Part shown: positions 61,538 through 64,000 of the stretch, one piece after another
Numbering within the stretch: position 1 is the stretch's first letter
How the letters are laid out: every line of letters starts with the position of its first letter
Assembly (NCBI RefSeq): GCF_029223585.1
Contig: NZ_CP119424.1
Location: 1,860,001-1,924,000 of the forward strand
Direction of reading: 5' to 3'
DNA from: Photobacterium sp. DA100
GTDB taxonomy: Bacteria; Pseudomonadota; Gammaproteobacteria; Enterobacterales; Vibrionaceae
DNA: 64,000 nucleotides
Position numbers and translations under genes: made by a program
The notes under the pieces: model-generated
Databases searched by the model: none
Seen by the model: the letters and a program-made list of their open reading frames with translations, nothing else
What the model was told of the DNA's origin: nothing

Positions 61538-63340
61538 TTAGATATTGGATTTTTCAATCTTTAAATAACCTGATTTGGGAACAGGTATTTCTTTTATCCC
61601 TGTTAATTCTACCTCTGGTAAGTCACAAACTTTTTTACCAAGGCAGTTGAATACAGATATATTTGCCAAAACATTTATTGAAGTTTTAATGCAAATACGC
61701 TCAACCATTGCACCATTAACTACGGTGATTGACTCTTCCTTGTTTGTGAAGATGTCACATATCATCGCAGCATGAAGTGTGATTACTTTTTCTATACCCA
61801 ACTGTGATTCAATAATTGGGTAGTGCATTTCTGGATAGCAGGATCTCAACTCTCCTTGTAATAAAACCTGTTTATGTTCCTTCCAGAAGGACAGCCAATG
61901 CCGGCACATCTGCAAATGTTCATCAGGTAATGTCCCTAAATTGGGGGATATTTGCGGGACTGAAAATAAAGTATTAATAAACTGCAAACTGGCACTCTCG
62001 ACTGTATCTGTCTCGGACCAGATAAACATGTCGGAGTGAACAGCTGTATCGCCAGAAAACAGTCTCAAATCCATGATCCCCGCCCTGTTAGTAATAGAAT
62101 CATGGGGGCAATCATGGACACGAAAGATATTACCGTATTTACGGATCATAGAACCGATATAACGCTGGCGGAACTCAATCAAAATATCCGAATTGATGGC
62201 CTGCAGCGACTTCCGGACTGCCATCATCAACCTATCTACAGCCTCGGGCAATGACTCGGTATCGCGATCCTTATCTGGTTCAAGCGCAGTACCGGTTGCA
62301 AAGCTCATATCGAACTCATCTATAAAGTCCAATTTCAGCCCATCAAGATTATATTCCTGAACCAGTCGGGTATAAGTCCCAACCAGAAACTCACGTACTT
62401 TCGGGTACCTGGGGTCTAGCGTACCGGTCTGGTTCTTCTCACTGTAAAACAATAAGTTAGACTCAAAGTCTTGCCAAACTCGGCAGCCTCGGCCAACAAA
62501 AGGTACACTGAGCCAAAGCATGTACTTCATCCCCATTGCCTGCACACGCTTGACATGGGCCGCCATATCAGGGAACCGGTTAGCAGAAACTTCCCAGTCA
62601 CCGCAATACTTATAGCCGCGGTTACTATCATCGGTCTGCCAGCCATCATCAAGAATAATGGTTTTGCACCCCATCTCAGCGGCTATCTTACACTGCTGCT
62701 CAATGCCATCCTGCGAGAGTTGCTGATGAAAGGCATACCAGGTGGAGTAGACCGGTTCCATTGCCGGGGCAGGTACAGGCATTTGGCTACTATCCATTAA
62801 CGTTTCGTGCCATCGGCTCAGACCTGAAATAGCCTGATGGTAATTCACATCCGCTACATCGAGACGCAGTGTTGCGCGGTATTCCGTCATCGGCTCCGTT
62901 GGTGTGGAAAACAAGTGCATGATGATCTTGGCGGCTGTTTCCTCCTCGTATGCACCCGCATGAACACGCACAATGTTTTTGATGTCTGAAAAGGCAAACG
63001 CGACTTTGTTCTGGCCTTGCACGTTATAAAAGCAACCAACCGGTGAAACATGACTGATGTGACTGGAAAAGTTGGTCCAGATCTCTGGGATCCCTTTGTT
63101 TCTAATCGACTTAGGATGACCATGTAAACAAGGCGTCCACAATGAGTGCATGTCATTCAAATCACATGACACATCAAGCCTGCATGGTGGGAATACAGTT
63201 GGCAGCTCCGCTTTTATCAAAAGATCGATAAAAAGAACATCTCCCTCGTTTCGAGTACTGAGCCCATAAAGCAGTGAACCAGGAAGCTCTTCCCCCTCCA
63301 GACAAATATTGAACTGACCGACCGATAGCAATTTTTTCAT
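61538..63340 (-). CDS. Alpha-galactosidase, GH36 family
   Basis: 600 residues from the ATG at 63340 (GTG two codons upstream is less likely). Central TIM barrel: TWYAFHQQLSQDGIEQQ, TIILDDGWQTDD, MLWLSVP, and the nucleophile region DGLKLDFIDEFD (Asp338). Acid/base is probably in the HSDMFIWSETD region. No signal peptide, so the enzyme is cytosolic and depends on the adjacent symporter. Expected substrates are melibiose or raffinose-type alpha-galactosides. Shorter than the large tetrameric GH36 enzymes (about 720-730), fitting the short GH36 branch. Confidence 0.83.
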   Translation of the reverse strand: MKKLLSVGQFNICLEGEELPGSLLYGLSTRNEGDVLFIDLLIKAELPTVFPPCRLDVSCDLNDMHSLWTPCLHGHPKSIRNKGIPEIWTNFSSHISHVSPVGCFYNVQGQNKVAFAFSDIKNIVRVHAGAYEEETAAKIIMHLFSTPTEPMTEYRATLRLDVADVNYHQAISGLSRWHETLMDSSQMPVPAPAMEPVYSTWYAFHQQLSQDGIEQQCKIAAEMGCKTIILDDGWQTDDSNRGYKYCGDWEVSANRFPDMAAHVKRVQAMGMKYMLWLSVPFVGRGCRVWQDFESNLLFYSEKNQTGTLDPRYPKVREFLVGTYTRLVQEYNLDGLKLDFIDEFDMSFATGTALEPDKDRDTESLPEAVDRLMMAVRKSLQAINSDILIEFRQRYIGSMIRKYGNIFRVHDCPHDSITNRAGIMDLRLFSGDTAVHSDMFIWSETDTVESASLQFINTLFSVPQISPNLGTLPDEHLQMCRHWLSFWKEHKQVLLQGELRSCYPEMHYPIIESQLGIEKVITLHAAMICDIFTNKEESITVVNGAMVERICIKTSINVLANISVFNCLGKKVCDLPEVELTGIKEIPVPKSGYLKIEKSNI

Positions 63341-63378
63341 ACTCACCCCATCTTGAAAGTGTGCAACCTAAACTTAAG

Positions 63379-63424
63379 AACAGCTGTTCGCTGGTCAAAA
63401 TACTAGCACTAACAGCTGTTAGTG
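63379..63424. promoter_or_regulatory. Paired operators for the LacI-family regulator
   Basis: AACAGCTGTT occurs at 63379-63388 and, extended to the perfect 18-bp palindrome CACTAACAGCTGTTAGTG, at 63407-63424; centres are 32 bp apart. They lie between the divergent alpha-galactosidase and lacI genes, so they are likely LacI sites controlling both. Confidence 0.75.
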
Positions 63425-63513
63425 ATTTGTGATAGGTATAGAAATTTTGAATTTTAATGCGTAGCGTGATTCTGTATTATGGTGACACGGGTTTCTAATT
63501 CACTGAAGTTACG

Positions 63514-64000
63514 ATGAAAAATCAGAGGGCGATGAATAGCTCACAAATTGCAAAACTGGCAGGTGTGTCTCGAAGTACCGTATCTAAGGTGATCAATAAC
63601 TACCCTGATATTCCCGAGGACACTAAAAAGAAAGTGTTGGCTGTTATCAAAAAGCATGACTACAAACCCAACAAGTTCGCCTCTGTCCTTAAGGGGATTC
63701 CACAGAAAGTTGTCGCCTTGTATATCCATGCAACGAAAAATGACATGGATGCAGGCAACCTCGACAACCTTGATTCATCGTATGTGATGGGGATCATTTC
63801 CCACTTTATCTTTGCCGCCAAACTGCACGATCATTCTTTGATGGTCGAACTTATCCATGAAAACGAAGATCAAACGCAGATCGAGCGCCAAATCAAAGAA
63901 AATTTCGACTCCAAAGCAATATGCGCTGCGGTATTTCTTGGGTTAACAGACAATAGCCACTTTATCGATAACTTGGTGAACGCAGGATACAACATAGCCT
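63514..64000 (+). CDS. LacI-family regulator (3' truncated by the window)
   Basis: 162 codons open to the window end. N-terminal LacI HTH (QIAKLAGVSRSTVSKVINNYPDIPEDTK) and the hinge (NKFASVLKG), followed by the start of the periplasmic-binding-like domain (VVALYIHATKNDM). ATG at 63514 or 63532; neither has an ideal site, since AGAGGG at 63524-63529 is too close to the second. It is divergent from the alpha-galactosidase and symporter genes and probably represses them. Confidence 0.87.
   Translation, partial: MKNQRAMNSSQIAKLAGVSRSTVSKVINNYPDIPEDTKKKVLAVIKKHDYKPNKFASVLKGIPQKVVALYIHATKNDMDAGNLDNLDSSYVMGIISHFIFAAKLHDHSLMVELIHENEDQTQIERQIKENFDSKAICAAVFLGLTDNSHFIDNLVNAGYNIA

Overview
The window looks like a chromosome segment of a marine gammaproteobacterium, most likely Vibrionaceae (Photobacterium or Vibrio type). 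This is inferred from gene content and close protein resemblance to enterobacterial and vibrio families (MdtL/YidZ, YjfKLM, CmtAB/YggCDP, KduI, the SO_0444-type efflux permease, DUF3653 phage regulator); no rRNA or marker gene is present to settle it. Most of the window has balanced base composition. About 25.0-29.5 kb is clearly more AT-rich. I see no rRNA, tRNA, CRISPR array, transposase or integrase.

Layout. 0-2.2 kb: end of a K+ channel gene and a yjfKLM-like envelope operon. 2.4-3.8 kb: di-haem cytochrome c peroxidase/MauG-type lipoprotein. 4.5-8.4 kb: alpha-glucoside PTS permease, GH4 6-phospho-alpha-glucosidase and a divergent GntR/UTRA repressor with matching operators. 8.6-9.7 kb: metal efflux permease with a Cys-rich linker behind a perfect palindrome. 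10.1-14.7 kb: kduI, a TRAP transporter and an IclR regulator (uronate uptake and use). 14.8-18.0 kb: mdtL-yidZ drug efflux pair and a MarR-GNAT fusion. 19.4-23.9 kb: DUF1028/YfcC/carbamoylase operon opposite a GntR-FCD regulator, with two identical 16-bp palindromes between them. 23.9-24.7 kb: TSUP exporter.

25.0-29.5 kb is an AT-rich accessory island: a two-gene unit (nucleoid-associated NdpA/NA37-like protein plus a three-TM protein), an orphan Cas2-like protein, a DUF3653 phage-type regulator with a decayed fragment of a second copy nearby, and a pentapeptide-repeat membrane protein. The two-gene unit is the best candidate for an undescribed (possibly defence or conflict) system.

30-34.8 kb is a patchwork of single genes (two methyltransferases, zinc ribbon, YdjM-like, LysE, patatin). 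35.3-40.6 kb is a six-gene PTS operon (cmtB-cmtA-yggP-yggD-yggC-ycdX-like) for an unidentified polyol or sugar. 40.6-44.1 kb: ABC-F ATPase, a small membrane protein and a nucleotidyltransferase. 44.1-54.1 kb is a myo-inositol catabolic cluster (rpiR, iolJ, iolB, iolC, Gfo/Idh/MocA dehydrogenase, iolD, iolE, divergent sugar-porter MFS), without iolA. 54.2-60.1 kb: LysR regulator opposite an SSS symporter, acyltransferase and heparinase II/III-type polysaccharide lyase. 60.1-64 kb: GPH symporter and GH36 alpha-galactosidase opposite a LacI regulator cut by the window end, with paired palindromic operators between them.

Overall this is a carbohydrate-scavenging region: self-contained transporter, enzyme and local regulator modules for alpha-glucosides, uronates, a PTS polyol, inositol, an acidic polysaccharide and alpha-galactosides, interrupted by one foreign island.
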